From assembly GCF_019711515.1 (NCBI RefSeq), contig NZ_JAIGNO010000006.1, forward strand, positions 124,001 through 188,000: DNA of 64,000 bases. Direction: 5' to 3'. Origin of the DNA: Qipengyuania qiaonensis (GTDB taxonomy: Bacteria > Pseudomonadota > Alphaproteobacteria > Sphingomonadales > Sphingomonadaceae). Position numbers and translations under genes: made by a program. This document shows positions 43,826 through 53,024 of the stretch, one piece after another; position 1 is the stretch's first letter, and every line of letters begins with the position of its first letter. The notes under the pieces are model-generated. The model searched no databases. It was not told the DNA's origin and saw only the letters and a list, made by a program, of their open reading frames with translations.

Positions 43826-46701
43826 CAGAACGTCAACCTCACGCCGCCCTTCATGGTCCAGTTATATTCCTCGTACTGGTAGAGGTTCCGGCGCGCGCCA
43901 AGCGTGTTGTAGGCGAAATACTTCGCATTGTTGATGTTCACCCATTCGTAGAACAGTTGGACATTCTGTGTAACACGGAACTTGGCCGACAGGTCGAGCT
44001 GGAAGTGATCGTCGACATAGCGGTCGAGATCGGGTTCATCGGCCAGCTCGTCAAGATAGCTGTCGCGATAGGTCCCGGCCAGGCGAATGTCGATCGGCCC
44101 CTTGTCATAGCCCAGCGCGAAGTTGAAGGTATGCTTCGAAGTCGCCGGCAGCGGAATGTCGCGCGGATCGGTGACATCGCCATCGGTGAACACCGTTCCG
44201 GTCGCATCGGTGTAGGTATAGTTGGCGGTGGTGATGAAACCGTCGAACGGCGCCGGAAGCTCGGTCCATGCCTTGGAAAAACTCAGCTCGACACCGAACA
44301 CATCGGCACTGTCACCATTGATCGGGATCGTCGCTTCGTCGAAGGCGATGCCGTTGAAAGTGCCGTCTTCCTGCACCGTATCGACAATGTAGTCCTTGAT
44401 ATCCTTGTAGAATATCCCGGCCGAGATGGCGCCGTTCGAGGCGAAGTAATATTCCGCCGTCGCGTCGAAGTTCCACGCCTTGTAGGGCAGCAGCGCCGGG
44501 TTGCCGAATTCGCCTTCACGCTCGCCGTCATCGGCTTCCTCCACAGTGAAACGCGGGGCCAGCGAAGACAGCTTCGGACGCACCAGACTGCGATAGCCCG
44601 CCAGGCGGAAGATCAGGCCCGGCTGCGGCTCGAAGCGGACATTGAGGCTCGGCAGCCAGTCGTCATAGCTGCGGTCGAAGTTCACCGGCGTGACGATGAC
44701 TGTGTCGTCGTCCGCAGTGTCGCCGCCCGGCAGCGTGCCGCCCTCTTCCACCAGCAGGACATTGTTGCCGACCAGTGTGTTGTCGGTGCTTTCGAAGCGG
44801 ACGCCGCCGATCACCCGCAACGTATCGCTGTCCCACCGGCCAAGCAGATAGCCGGCGATAACGTCTTCCTCGACCGAGTAGTCCTCGACCGCGGAGTCGA
44901 AGTCGCTGTCGGCCTGCTGGAATTCGAACTGGTCGAAATTGGCGAGGAAGAAGTCGGTCGCTTCGGTAAAGCCCGCAACGGGAGAGATGTCGGTCAGGCG
45001 ATAGGTCTGACCGGCCCCGAGGGCATCGGCCAGGGTGAAGCCGTCGAATTCATAGAAGCCGACATTGAAATTGTAGGTCTTCTCGCGCCAGCGGCCCTTG
45101 AAGCCGGCCTGGACGGTGAATTCGCCACTATCCATCGCGAAGCGGCGGCCGAGGTCGAACTTGGCGGAGTACTCCTCGTCCTGCGCGTCCGATAGCTGGG
45201 TGAATTCGACATCGTTGAGTTCGTAGGTCGACGGGTCGAAGAACGAGCCATTGATTGCATCGCTGACCACCGAGTAGCTCGGTCGACGCGGATCCGCATA
45301 ATCGAAGCCAAGGACAAGACCGCTCGGGATATCGTTGCCCATACCATCGTCGGCCTCTTCGGGCCCGAAATCACGGTCGAACGAAGTCGGGTCGAGGCTG
45401 CCATCCTCCCGCTCGGAGGACTTGGCCCAGCTTACGGCATAGTCGGCGAACCAATCGCCCCAGTCGCTTTCGCCCCCCGCGGTGATCGAGCGGATCTTCT
45501 GGCTTTCGAAGCGGTCCTTGATATCGCGTTCGACGGTGAATTCCTGATCGGCGTCGCTGAACTGGGCGGTTGTGCCGGAGACGGAAGACGGGCCATCATC
45601 CTCGAAATCGCCGAGATCAAAGATCGTCCGGCGGCGGAATTCCTGGTCGTCGAACTGGCTGTAGAGGCCCTTGATGTAGAGCTTGGTGGAATCGCCGGCG
45701 CGGAAATCGAAGCCCAGCGTCGCGCTGATGCGTTCGCGCTCGACGTCGTAGTCGCGATATTCGACATCGACCGGGAAGATTGCGCCACCCGCATCGGTCC
45801 AGCCATCGGCTTCGATATTGTCGGTTTCAAACGTGCGGCGATAGTAGGAGATGCCGCCCGACACGCCGACATTGTCGCCCAGGCGCGTGGCGAAGTCGAT
45901 GCTGCCCTTGGGGCTGACCTCGTCGGCATAGTCGTTATAGCTGCCTTCGAGCTTGACCACGAGCAGGCCCGACTTGCGATCGAACGCACTGGTGGTCTCG
46001 ATCTCGACCGAAGCGCCGATGGTGTCGCCGTCCATGTCCGGCGTGAGCGACTTCTTCACCTCGATCGATTCGATGATGTCGCTGGAAATCACGTCGAGCG
46101 CGACCGAGCGGACATCGCTTTCCGGGGCCGGCAGGCGGACCCCGTTGAGCGAGGTAGAGACGAGTTCCGGGTCGAGCCCGCGAACCGACACGAAGCGGCC
46201 TTCGCCCTGGTCGTTGAGAATGTTGACGCCGGGCAGGCGGCGCAGGCTTTCGGCCACGTTCTGATCGGGGAACTGGCCGATCGCATCGCGCGTCAGCACA
46301 TCGGAAACGCCATCGGCTTCCCGCTTGCGCGACAGTGCGCTGGCGAGGTTGGCGGCCTGACCGATGACGAGAATCTCGTTATCGCCGAAACCGGCTAGCG
46401 TCACATCCGCGCGAACCGTTCCCGTGGCCGGCACGGTAACCGACTGGGTTACCGTTTCCGCACCGACATAGCTGATTTCAAGCGTGTAATCGCCCGCAGG
46501 AACATCGGCGAACAGGAAGGAACCGTCGCGTTCCGTGGCCACCACGCGGTCCAGTTCCACGATGCGGACCTGCGCGCTGCGCAAGGCGATCGTATCGCTC
46601 GCATCCGATACCGTACCGGCGACTTCGCCGGCCTGTGCGATGGCGGGAAGCGAAAGTGCCGCGATGGCGGCACCGGCGAACAGCATAGTCCTAGTTTTCA
46701 T
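43825..46701 (-). CDS. TonB-dependent receptor with N-terminal carboxypeptidase-regulatory domain
   Basis: This 958-residue outer-membrane receptor begins with a signal peptide (MKTRTMLFAGAAIAALSLPAIAQA read as signal, cleavage after AQA), a CarboxypepD_reg-like domain (VAGTVSDASDTIALRSAQVRI), then a plug with RLPGVNILNDQGEGRFVSVRGLDP and a 22-strand barrel ending GGVRLTF with a terminal Phe. TonB-dependent receptors import bulky substrates. Coupled to a phytase, a substrate such as phytate, inositol phosphate or a metal complex of these is likely (inference). No regulator or TonB gene is adjacent; the nearest is the ECF sigma pair downstream. Confidence 0.93.
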   Translation of the reverse strand: MKTRTMLFAGAAIAALSLPAIAQAGEVAGTVSDASDTIALRSAQVRIVELDRVVATERDGSFLFADVPAGDYTLEISYVGAETVTQSVTVPATGTVRADVTLAGFGDNEILVIGQAANLASALSRKREADGVSDVLTRDAIGQFPDQNVAESLRRLPGVNILNDQGEGRFVSVRGLDPELVSTSLNGVRLPAPESDVRSVALDVISSDIIESIEVKKSLTPDMDGDTIGASVEIETTSAFDRKSGLLVVKLEGSYNDYADEVSPKGSIDFATRLGDNVGVSGGISYYRRTFETDNIEADGWTDAGGAIFPVDVEYRDYDVERERISATLGFDFRAGDSTKLYIKGLYSQFDDQEFRRRTIFDLGDFEDDGPSSVSGTTAQFSDADQEFTVERDIKDRFESQKIRSITAGGESDWGDWFADYAVSWAKSSEREDGSLDPTSFDRDFGPEEADDGMGNDIPSGLVLGFDYADPRRPSYSVVSDAINGSFFDPSTYELNDVEFTQLSDAQDEEYSAKFDLGRRFAMDSGEFTVQAGFKGRWREKTYNFNVGFYEFDGFTLADALGAGQTYRLTDISPVAGFTEATDFFLANFDQFEFQQADSDFDSAVEDYSVEEDVIAGYLLGRWDSDTLRVIGGVRFESTDNTLVGNNVLLVEEGGTLPGGDTADDDTVIVTPVNFDRSYDDWLPSLNVRFEPQPGLIFRLAGYRSLVRPKLSSLAPRFTVEEADDGEREGEFGNPALLPYKAWNFDATAEYYFASNGAISAGIFYKDIKDYIVDTVQEDGTFNGIAFDEATIPINGDSADVFGVELSFSKAWTELPAPFDGFITTANYTYTDATGTVFTDGDVTDPRDIPLPATSKHTFNFALGYDKGPIDIRLAGTYRDSYLDELADEPDLDRYVDDHFQLDLSAKFRVTQNVQLFYEWVNINNAKYFAYNTLGARRNLYQYEEYNWTMKGGVRLTF

Positions 46702-46970
46702 GATTGCCCTCCGAATTCCTTGGGGGCGGGTTAGGCAGGATGTTTGACCGGGTGATTGCCGTAGGATGGCAGTTCGAGGACAAAATTATGGTTTGCGACA
46801 CCGATATGTCACAATGATATGAGCCGCCCGAAGCCCTTCATCTCGCGGTTGCAAAATAATGCGGGCCAAATGCGGTATTTACGTGTAGGGCGCTGCCGAT
46901 TGCGGGCCGTGCCCGCTCCGCGAAGAGCCGGCACCCCCCGCCAAGGTCCGCGCACGAAAGAAAGAATCAA

Positions 46971-48782
46971 ATGTCGTTTTCCCACCTCCCGCCGGTGATC
47001 GGCGAGGCATTGGCCGCTCGCGGCTACGAAGCGCTCACTCCCGTCCAGCAGGCCGTGACCGAGCCAAAGGCCCAGGGCCGCGACCTGATCGTCTCGGCCC
47101 AGACCGGCAGTGGCAAGACCGTCGCCTTCGGCCTCGCGCTGGCCGACCAGTTGCTCGGCGAACTCGGCGGTTCGCCGCTCAGCGAGAGCCCGCTCGTCCT
47201 GGCCATCGCACCGACGCGCGAACTGGCGCTGCAGGTCAGCCGCGAGCTGAGCTGGCTCTATGCCGGGGCCGGCCTGCGCATCGCCACTTGCGTCGGCGGG
47301 ATGGATGCCAGCAAGGAACGCCGCAATCTGCGCGGCGGCCCGGCTATCGTCGTCGGCACGCCGGGGCGGCTGCGCGACCATATCGAGCGCGGCGCGCTGG
47401 ACCTGTCGGGCCTCGTCGGCGTGGTGCTCGACGAGGCGGACGAGATGCTCGACATGGGCTTTCGCGAAGATCTCGAGGAAATCCTCGACGCGACGCCCGA
47501 GACGCGCCGCACCCTGCTGTTTTCGGCCACCATGCCGCGCCCGATCGAGCGGCTGGCCGAGCGTTATCAGCGCAATGCCTTGCGCCTGTCGCTGGTCGGC
47601 GAGACGCGTGGGCACGGCGACATCGCCTATCAGGCGATCAGTGTCGGCCCGTCCGAAATCGAGAATGCGGTGGTCAATCTGTTGCGCTTCCACGAGGCGG
47701 AAACGGCGATCTGTTTCTGCGCCACCCGCGAAAGCGTGCGGCGGCTGCACACGACCTTGCAGAACCGCGGCTTCGGCGTGGTCGCGCTGTCGGGCGAGCA
47801 TTCGCAAAGCGAGCGCAACCAGGCGCTGCAGGCCCTTCGCGACAGGCGTGCGCGGGTCTGCGTAGCTACCGATGTGGCCGCGCGCGGTATCGACCTGCCG
47901 ACGCTGAGCCTGGTGATCCATGTCGAAATTCCGCGCGACGCGGAAACCCTGCAGCACCGTTCGGGCCGCACGGGTCGCGCGGGCAAGAAGGGCATCGCGG
48001 CCATCGTGGTGCCCCATAATCGCCGCCGCCGGGTCGAAGGCATGCTGCGCGGCGCCAGGATCGAGGCCGAATGGATCGATGCCCCCTCGCCCGAAGCGAT
48101 CCGCCAGAAGGACCGCACCCGCCTGATCGAACGGCTGACCGCCCCGCGCGAGATCGAGGAATACGATCGCGAACTGGCCGGAGAACTCATGGCGCGCATG
48201 ACGCCCGAGGATATCGCCGCCGCGCTGGTCCAGGCGCACCGGGCGGAAATGCCCGAGCCCGAAGAACTGCTCGCCAACACGCCCGAAGCGCGCGAGAAGG
48301 CCAAGGCCGAACGCCACCGCCCCGGCTTCGAGGATGTGGTGTGGTTCCGCATGGATATCGGCCGTCGCCACAATGCCGAACCGCGCTGGATCCTGCCGCT
48401 GATCTGCCGCCGCGGACATATCACCCGCAACGAGATCGGCGCGATCCGCATCGGCCAGCACGAAAGCTGGTTCCAGGTGCCGCGCGCAGTGGCGGGCAAA
48501 TTCGCCGATGCCATCCAGCGCACCGCCTCACCCGAAGACGAGCAGGACGCGATCGCCATCGTCGAAGCGCCCGATGGGCCGCGGGTCGAAGCACGTCAGA
48601 ACCGCAAACATGGCGGCGGCGGCAAGGTCCACGCCCGCCCGCTGGGCAAGAAACCGGGCGGCGGCTTCAAGGGCAAGCCCAGTGGCGGAAAGCCGGGTGG
48701 AAAGCCGGGCGCGAAACCCGGCGGCAAGCCGTTCGGCAAAGGCAAGCCCTTCAAGGCCAAGGGCAAACCCGCGCGGCCCTGA
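46971..48782 (+). CDS. DEAD-box RNA helicase with DbpA-type RNA-binding domain and G/K/P-rich tail
   Basis: This 603-residue helicase has Q-motif TPVQQAV, motif I AQTGSGKT, DEAD, SAT, and VI HRSGRTGRAG. The C-terminal domain FRMDIGRRHNAEPRWILPLI to GQHESWFQVP is of the DbpA/CsdA type that targets structured RNA, usually 23S rRNA during ribosome assembly. The last 50 residues are a low-complexity Gly/Lys/Pro tail (GGKPGGKPGAKPGGKPFGKG). The 269 bp upstream hold no recognisable element besides the divergent receptor promoter space. Confidence 0.92.
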   Translation: MSFSHLPPVIGEALAARGYEALTPVQQAVTEPKAQGRDLIVSAQTGSGKTVAFGLALADQLLGELGGSPLSESPLVLAIAPTRELALQVSRELSWLYAGAGLRIATCVGGMDASKERRNLRGGPAIVVGTPGRLRDHIERGALDLSGLVGVVLDEADEMLDMGFREDLEEILDATPETRRTLLFSATMPRPIERLAERYQRNALRLSLVGETRGHGDIAYQAISVGPSEIENAVVNLLRFHEAETAICFCATRESVRRLHTTLQNRGFGVVALSGEHSQSERNQALQALRDRRARVCVATDVAARGIDLPTLSLVIHVEIPRDAETLQHRSGRTGRAGKKGIAAIVVPHNRRRRVEGMLRGARIEAEWIDAPSPEAIRQKDRTRLIERLTAPREIEEYDRELAGELMARMTPEDIAAALVQAHRAEMPEPEELLANTPEAREKAKAERHRPGFEDVVWFRMDIGRRHNAEPRWILPLICRRGHITRNEIGAIRIGQHESWFQVPRAVAGKFADAIQRTASPEDEQDAIAIVEAPDGPRVEARQNRKHGGGGKVHARPLGKKPGGGFKGKPSGGKPGGKPGAKPGGKPFGKGKPFKAKGKPARP

Positions 48783-48833
48783 ACCGGCGGCGCGGTTGAC
48801 ACGAACCGCCCGCATTAGAACCGTGACCTTCGC

Positions 48834-49331
48834 TCACACCGCGTCCCCCGCATCGCCCCGGCCGGTGCGGGCGAGAAGCGCGAAAAGCGCGGAATTGTCG
48901 GCTTTCCGGCGCACCCCGGCATAGCGCCCCGCACGCAGGCGCACCTGCCACAGCCCGGTTTCGACCCGCCATGTGAGCTGTTCGACCGTGACCTTCCGCG
49001 AGGGTTTCATCGCCTCGCACGCGGCCTCCAGCGCCGCGAGCAGCCGCGCTTTGCCCGCGTGGCTTGCCATGCACGCCAGAGCCACGTCCCAAGCCGCCGC
49101 AAACCCTTGCGCCCCGGGCTTCGTACGCAGGCGATAAGCGGTCTCGCGCGCCATGGAGACATTGCGCGCCGCCTCCGCCACCGAGCGCGTGGCGGCAAGA
49201 TGCCCGATGAACTCCGCCTGCCTGAGCGGCGTCCACCCATCGGTACGGACGCGCAACGGGACGGCGTGGAACGGCGGAATGGTGATGCGCGTGTCGAGCG
49301 TCTGCGGAGCGGACGGGAAATAGTGCTTCAT
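48834..49331 (-). CDS. Hypothetical helix-turn-helix protein
   Basis: This 165-residue protein has a probable HTH near its N-terminus (RQAEFIGHLAATRSVAEAARNVSM with ARETAYRLR), resembling the homeodomain-like HTH of transposase or terminase small-subunit type proteins. The middle (GFAAAWDVALACMASHAGKARLLAALEAA) and the C-terminal part (VEQLTWRVETGLWQVRLRAGRYAGVRR) do not match anything I recognise. It is a familiar orphan in sphingomonad genomes. It lies just downstream of the restriction-modification pair, and an association with that mobile module is possible. Confidence 0.75.
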   Translation of the reverse strand: MKHYFPSAPQTLDTRITIPPFHAVPLRVRTDGWTPLRQAEFIGHLAATRSVAEAARNVSMARETAYRLRTKPGAQGFAAAWDVALACMASHAGKARLLAALEAACEAMKPSRKVTVEQLTWRVETGLWQVRLRAGRYAGVRRKADNSALFALLARTGRGDAGDAV

Positions 49332-49395
49332 CTGACAGGGTAAGGCACAGATAGGGGCGTGTAGGAAAGAGTGTCCCTGTTAGGGCGTGTAAACT

Positions 49396-50145
49396 TCAGT
49401 CAGTCACGCATTGCGGTGTAATCCCAATCGCAAGCACTGGACATCCGCCATTTCGTCCAGCGTCCAGCCGATAGAGCAGTTTACCCATCCAAGTCGTAGA
49501 AGCACCGAACTTACGGTAAACCTCTTCGCTACCTTCAGCACCATCCTTGGTTAATACCTTCCCGAGGCTACGAAAATATGCCGTGTCTAAAGAAGACCCA
49601 CGCGTCAAAATGATCCCGACATCGATAGCACCCGCTTCGTAAAAGGCCGAAAAGGCATAGAGATCACGATCATAGGTCTGATCTTTTGAATTCCATTCAA
49701 GATCGAGAGCCACTCTTCCGTTGAGGAAATCAATCCGATGGCCATCGAGAAACCCTTCACGTAGATATGAGCTGATTATCTCGCTTTTCTTCTTGGCATG
49801 CAGCAAGCGCACATGAAGGTCAGCAGATATCCGGGCCTCATTCCAGCCAACATCCTCCTTAAAGAGAGTATCAACATACTTGGCAATCGGTCCTTTGCTT
49901 CCTCCCGGTTGCCGTATCATGGTCGATGATATGGCAAACGCTTCTAAAGCTTTTACTATTTGAGAAAATTGGTCAGGAAAGCTCGCTTGCAGAATGGTTG
50001 CAGCATTTCGATAGCTAAATATCTCAAACTTATCTCGAATAGATTCATCGAATACCTGCCCAATAAGAACTGAACTATCGGCCCCGCGCCCGGTAGATAC
50101 GTCAGTTTCATTATCAGCTAACGTCTCATCAGATCCGAAGTTCAT
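49396..50145 (-). CDS. BglII/BstYI-like type II restriction endonuclease
   Basis: This 249-residue protein matches the BglII/BstYI family, which cuts at GATC-centred sites. The active-site region is GFLDGHRIDFLNGRVALDLE followed by WNSKD, with D139, D148 and E150 as candidate metal ligands, and AIDVGIILTRGSSLD after it, as in BstYI. The gene is clearly lower in GC than its surroundings, suggesting recent transfer. It overlaps the methylase stop as ATGA. Its recognition site cannot be read from sequence; AGATCT, RGATCY or GATC variants are the natural guesses. Confidence 0.85.
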   Translation of the reverse strand: MNFGSDETLADNETDVSTGRGADSSVLIGQVFDESIRDKFEIFSYRNAATILQASFPDQFSQIVKALEAFAISSTMIRQPGGSKGPIAKYVDTLFKEDVGWNEARISADLHVRLLHAKKKSEIISSYLREGFLDGHRIDFLNGRVALDLEWNSKDQTYDRDLYAFSAFYEAGAIDVGIILTRGSSLDTAYFRSLGKVLTKDGAEGSEEVYRKFGASTTWMGKLLYRLDAGRNGGCPVLAIGITPQCVTD

Positions 50146-50870
50146 TCCGCCGCCACTGCCATCGAGTTGAAGCTATATGTAGACCATGTTGGCCTATATT
50201 CCTTATTCGCCTGATTGCCCCAGACCGTCCAGCCTTCACGCTCACCTCTGCTGAAAAGTTCTATGCGCGGCCCCCAACTACATTCTTGAATTATATCGTA
50301 TTGTTCGTCCGGTTTGCGGCTGTGTTCCCGTTTCCGTGATTGGATCATATTTACTTGGCTACGTCCCGGTGCCAATGTCCGCGCATTCTTGCCGCGAACG
50401 CCAAACAGCAAGAGTTCGGTTACGTTTCGGAAATAAAATCCGACACCGCGTCCGTCAGAACCTCCGTCCTTTCGAATTTTGTGCCAAACGATGTTGGACA
50501 CATAGCGGAAGCCCCATGCCTCCATCACTCTCAACCCATCGGGGAGCAAGGCATTGGGGACCCAAAGGTAAAGATGCGAAGGATCGGCAGCTATGTCCGC
50601 CACAGGTAGATCACAAATCTCATCCAACTTCATCGTTCCATAACGCGCAAGACGCTTATGCTCAGGCGCAACCTTTCCCGTTCGGTTCTGGAACTGCCAA
50701 GGCGGGTCGGCGAGAACTGTCCCAAACTTCTGGTTACTTGCGACCTGCAATAGGTCTTTGGCGGCATCCGAGTCAGTTTGGAACATATCAAGACCATGAT
50801 TATTGGCCTTCAAGGTGTCAACTCCCCGTTGAAACTGATCCGCTACAATTTTGGTTCGTTTGAACCTCAC
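50142..50870 (-). CDS. MT-A70-family N6-adenine DNA methyltransferase
   Basis: This methyltransferase has the MT-A70 catalytic motif VLADPPWQFQ (DPPW at residues 55-58), a YGTMKLDEICDLPV segment, LYLWVPNALLPDGLRVMEAWG, and the SAM-site half FRNVTELLLFGVRG. It should methylate adenine to protect DNA from the partner nuclease. The GTG start overlaps the uvrC stop as GTGA; a later ATG is possible. Like the nuclease gene it is lower in GC than the flanks. The BglII methylase itself is a cytosine-N4 type, so this pairing is the BstYI-like alternative. Confidence 0.88.
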   Translation of the reverse strand: MRFKRTKIVADQFQRGVDTLKANNHGLDMFQTDSDAAKDLLQVASNQKFGTVLADPPWQFQNRTGKVAPEHKRLARYGTMKLDEICDLPVADIAADPSHLYLWVPNALLPDGLRVMEAWGFRYVSNIVWHKIRKDGGSDGRGVGFYFRNVTELLLFGVRGKNARTLAPGRSQVNMIQSRKREHSRKPDEQYDIIQECSWGPRIELFSRGEREGWTVWGNQANKEYRPTWSTYSFNSMAVAAE

Positions 50871-52960
50871 CCGCCCGCGTGGTAGAAATCGTAGATCTGC
50901 TGCGCCACGCCTTCGCTGATGCCGGGGGCGCGTTGGAGGTCTTCCAGCGCCGCCGCCCTTACCTTCCCCGCCGTGCCGAAATGGAGCAGCAGCGCGCGTT
51001 TGCGGGCGGGGCCGATGCCCGGGATTTCGTCGAGGGGTGAGGCAGTAATCGCTCGGCTGCGTTTCTGGCGGTGCGCGCCGATGGCGTAGCGGTGGACTTC
51101 GTCGCGCAGGGTCTGGAGGTAGAACAGCAGCGGCGAATTGACGGGCAGGGTCTTCTCGCGCCCGTCGGGGAAATGGAAGACTTCGCGCCCCTCGCGCCCG
51201 TGATGCGGGCCCTTGGCGATGGCGATCAGCGGGACGTCCTCGATCCCCATTTCCTCCAGCGTATCGCGCACGGACGACATCTGACCCTTGCCGCCATCGA
51301 TCAAGACGAGGTCCGGCCAAGTGGTTTCGTGGCCGATTTTCGACGCTCGCAGAGGCGCAGAGGCGCGGAGGGGTTGTTCCGGCGGCGAAGCCATTTGTGC
51401 ATTTTCGACCTCCCCGCTCGTCGAGCTGTCGAAAGTCCGAGTGCCTGAGGCGCCATCCTTGCCACTCTGCGCCTCTGCGCCTCTGTGAGCGAAATCCTCC
51501 GCCGCCAGAGCCCGGAACCGGCGCCCCATCACTTCGCGCATCATGCCGAAATCGTCGTTGGTCTGCGCGCTCTTGATGTTGAACTTGCGGTACTGGCCCT
51601 TGTCGAAACCCTCGGGGCTGGCGACCACCATTGCGCCGACTGCCTTCGCGCCCTGGATATGGCTGTTGTCGTAGATCTCGATCCGCTGCGGCACGTCGTC
51701 GAGCTCGAGGAATTCGGCGAGATCGCGCAGGATCCTGGCCTTGGTGCCGCTTTCGGCCAGCCGCCGGTCGAGCGCTTCCACCGCATTGCGCTGTGCCTGT
51801 TCCATCAGCTTGCGCCGCGTGCCGCGCTGGGGGATCGAGATGGCGACCGCATGCCCCGCTTTCTCTGCCAGGGCTTCCGCCACCAGTTCCTGTTCGAGCA
51901 GTTCGCGGTCGGTCAGGATGGTCCTGGGTGGCGGGACCTCCTCGTAGAATTGCAGCAGCACGTCGGACAGTACCTCTCCCAAATCGAGATCGCCCGTATT
52001 GCGCGGGTAGAAGGTGCGGTGGCCCCAGTTCTGCCCGCCGCGGATGAAGAAGGCCTGCACCCCGACCTGCCCGCCCTTGGCGGCGAGCGCGAAGACATCG
52101 GCGTCACCCACACCCTGTGCATTGATGGCCTGCGAGCCCTGGATGAAGGTCGCCGCGCGCAGCCGGTCGCGCAGGATGGCGGCGGTTTCGAAATCGAGAT
52201 CTTCGGCGGCCTTCGCCATCTGTTTCTCGATCTGCGCCTGCACGGCGGAGGATTTGCCGCCGAGGAAATCCTTCGCCTCGCGCACGAGGCTGGCATAGCC
52301 CGCCTCGTCGATCCGCCCGACACACGGTGCCGAGCAGCGCTTGATCTGGTAGAGCAGGCAGGGCCGGTCGCGATTGTTGAAGAAACTGTCGGTGCAGCTC
52401 CTCAGCAGGAACAGTTTCTGCAGCGCGTTCAGCGTCTTGTTCACGCTGCCCGCGCTGGCGAAGGGGCCGTAATAATTGCCTTTGGCCCGCCGCGCGCCGC
52501 GATGCTTCTGGATGCGCGGAAACGCATGATCGGCGCGCAGCAGGATGAAGGGGAAGCTCTTGTCGTCGCGCAAGTGGACATTGAACGGCGGCCGGTACCG
52601 CTTGACCAGTTGCGCTTCGAGCAACAACGCCTCCGCCTCGGAGTTCGTCGTGACGATCTCCATCGCGCGGGTCTGGCTGATCATCCGCAGAGTACGGTTG
52701 GTGAGACCCTTGACCTGCGTGTAATTCGCCACCCGCGCCTTGAGGCTGCGCGCCTTGCCGACATACAGCACATCGCCGCGCGTATCGAGCATGCGATAGA
52801 CACCGGGCTTGGGCTTCAGCGTCTTCACCGTGTCGCGGATCGCGGCGATCCCGGCCTCAAGATCGGGCTGCGCGCTGGCGACCGTGTAGGTGGCGCGTTC
52901 CTCGTTGAAACGCTCCTTGCCTCTCGGATCGTTGGGAGAACCGGCTTTCGTACGCGACAT
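50867..52960 (-). CDS. uvrC: Excinuclease ABC subunit C, with an in-frame insertion
   Basis: UvrC makes both incisions in nucleotide excision repair. The 697-residue protein has GIY-YIG (KPGVYRMLDTRGDVLYVGKA), a Cys segment around CLLYQIKRCSAPCVG, the UVR motif DLDFETAAILRDRL, the RNase H-like endonuclease domain (PQRIEIYDNSHIQGAKAVG; WPDLVLIDGGKGQ) and C-terminal helix-hairpin-helices (IPGIGPARKRALLLHFG). An extra segment of about 49 residues, residues 491-539, sits between RRFRALAAEDF and TTWPDLVLIDGG and is encoded by a palindromic element. The start (MSRTKAGSPN) was set by similarity; a longer frame upstream overlaps a divergent gene. Confidence 0.93.
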   Translation of the reverse strand: MSRTKAGSPNDPRGKERFNEERATYTVASAQPDLEAGIAAIRDTVKTLKPKPGVYRMLDTRGDVLYVGKARSLKARVANYTQVKGLTNRTLRMISQTRAMEIVTTNSEAEALLLEAQLVKRYRPPFNVHLRDDKSFPFILLRADHAFPRIQKHRGARRAKGNYYGPFASAGSVNKTLNALQKLFLLRSCTDSFFNNRDRPCLLYQIKRCSAPCVGRIDEAGYASLVREAKDFLGGKSSAVQAQIEKQMAKAAEDLDFETAAILRDRLRAATFIQGSQAINAQGVGDADVFALAAKGGQVGVQAFFIRGGQNWGHRTFYPRNTGDLDLGEVLSDVLLQFYEEVPPPRTILTDRELLEQELVAEALAEKAGHAVAISIPQRGTRRKLMEQAQRNAVEALDRRLAESGTKARILRDLAEFLELDDVPQRIEIYDNSHIQGAKAVGAMVVASPEGFDKGQYRKFNIKSAQTNDDFGMMREVMGRRFRALAAEDFAHRGAEAQSGKDGASGTRTFDSSTSGEVENAQMASPPEQPLRASAPLRASKIGHETTWPDLVLIDGGKGQMSSVRDTLEEMGIEDVPLIAIAKGPHHGREGREVFHFPDGREKTLPVNSPLLFYLQTLRDEVHRYAIGAHRQKRSRAITASPLDEIPGIGPARKRALLLHFGTAGKVRAAALEDLQRAPGISEGVAQQIYDFYHAGG
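51345..51490. repeat. Palindromic element inserted in frame in uvrC
   Basis: Two 26-nt arms (51345-51370 and 51465-51490) are inverted copies with two mismatches; the core is an AGAGGCGC repeat. Between them lies about 94 bp including TCGTCGAGCTGTCGAAAG, which resembles a second intergenic repeat type. Outside the arms GATTTT and GAAATC extend the symmetry weakly. The element keeps the uvrC frame open and adds a non-conserved segment rich in Ala, Ser and Gln. It is like the palindromic elements found inside protein genes of Rickettsia. Its copy number elsewhere cannot be seen. Confidence 0.8.
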
Positions 52961-53024
52961 GCCCGGGGAGATAGGGCGACGCGACCGCTTGTGCAAAGAC
53001 GCTTTTCCGGTCATCCCCTGCGCA

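Noticed and set aside
41774..43882. A 702-codon plus-strand frame antisense to anti-sigma, sigma and phytase genes
   Set aside because: The opposite strand has three well-supported genes with motifs and overlaps; the long frame results from GC-rich codon bias.
49350..49395. Direct repeat GGGCGTGTA flanking the nuclease gene end as an attachment site
   Set aside because: Two 9-bp copies about 29 bp apart are too short and close to be a mobile-element boundary without further support.
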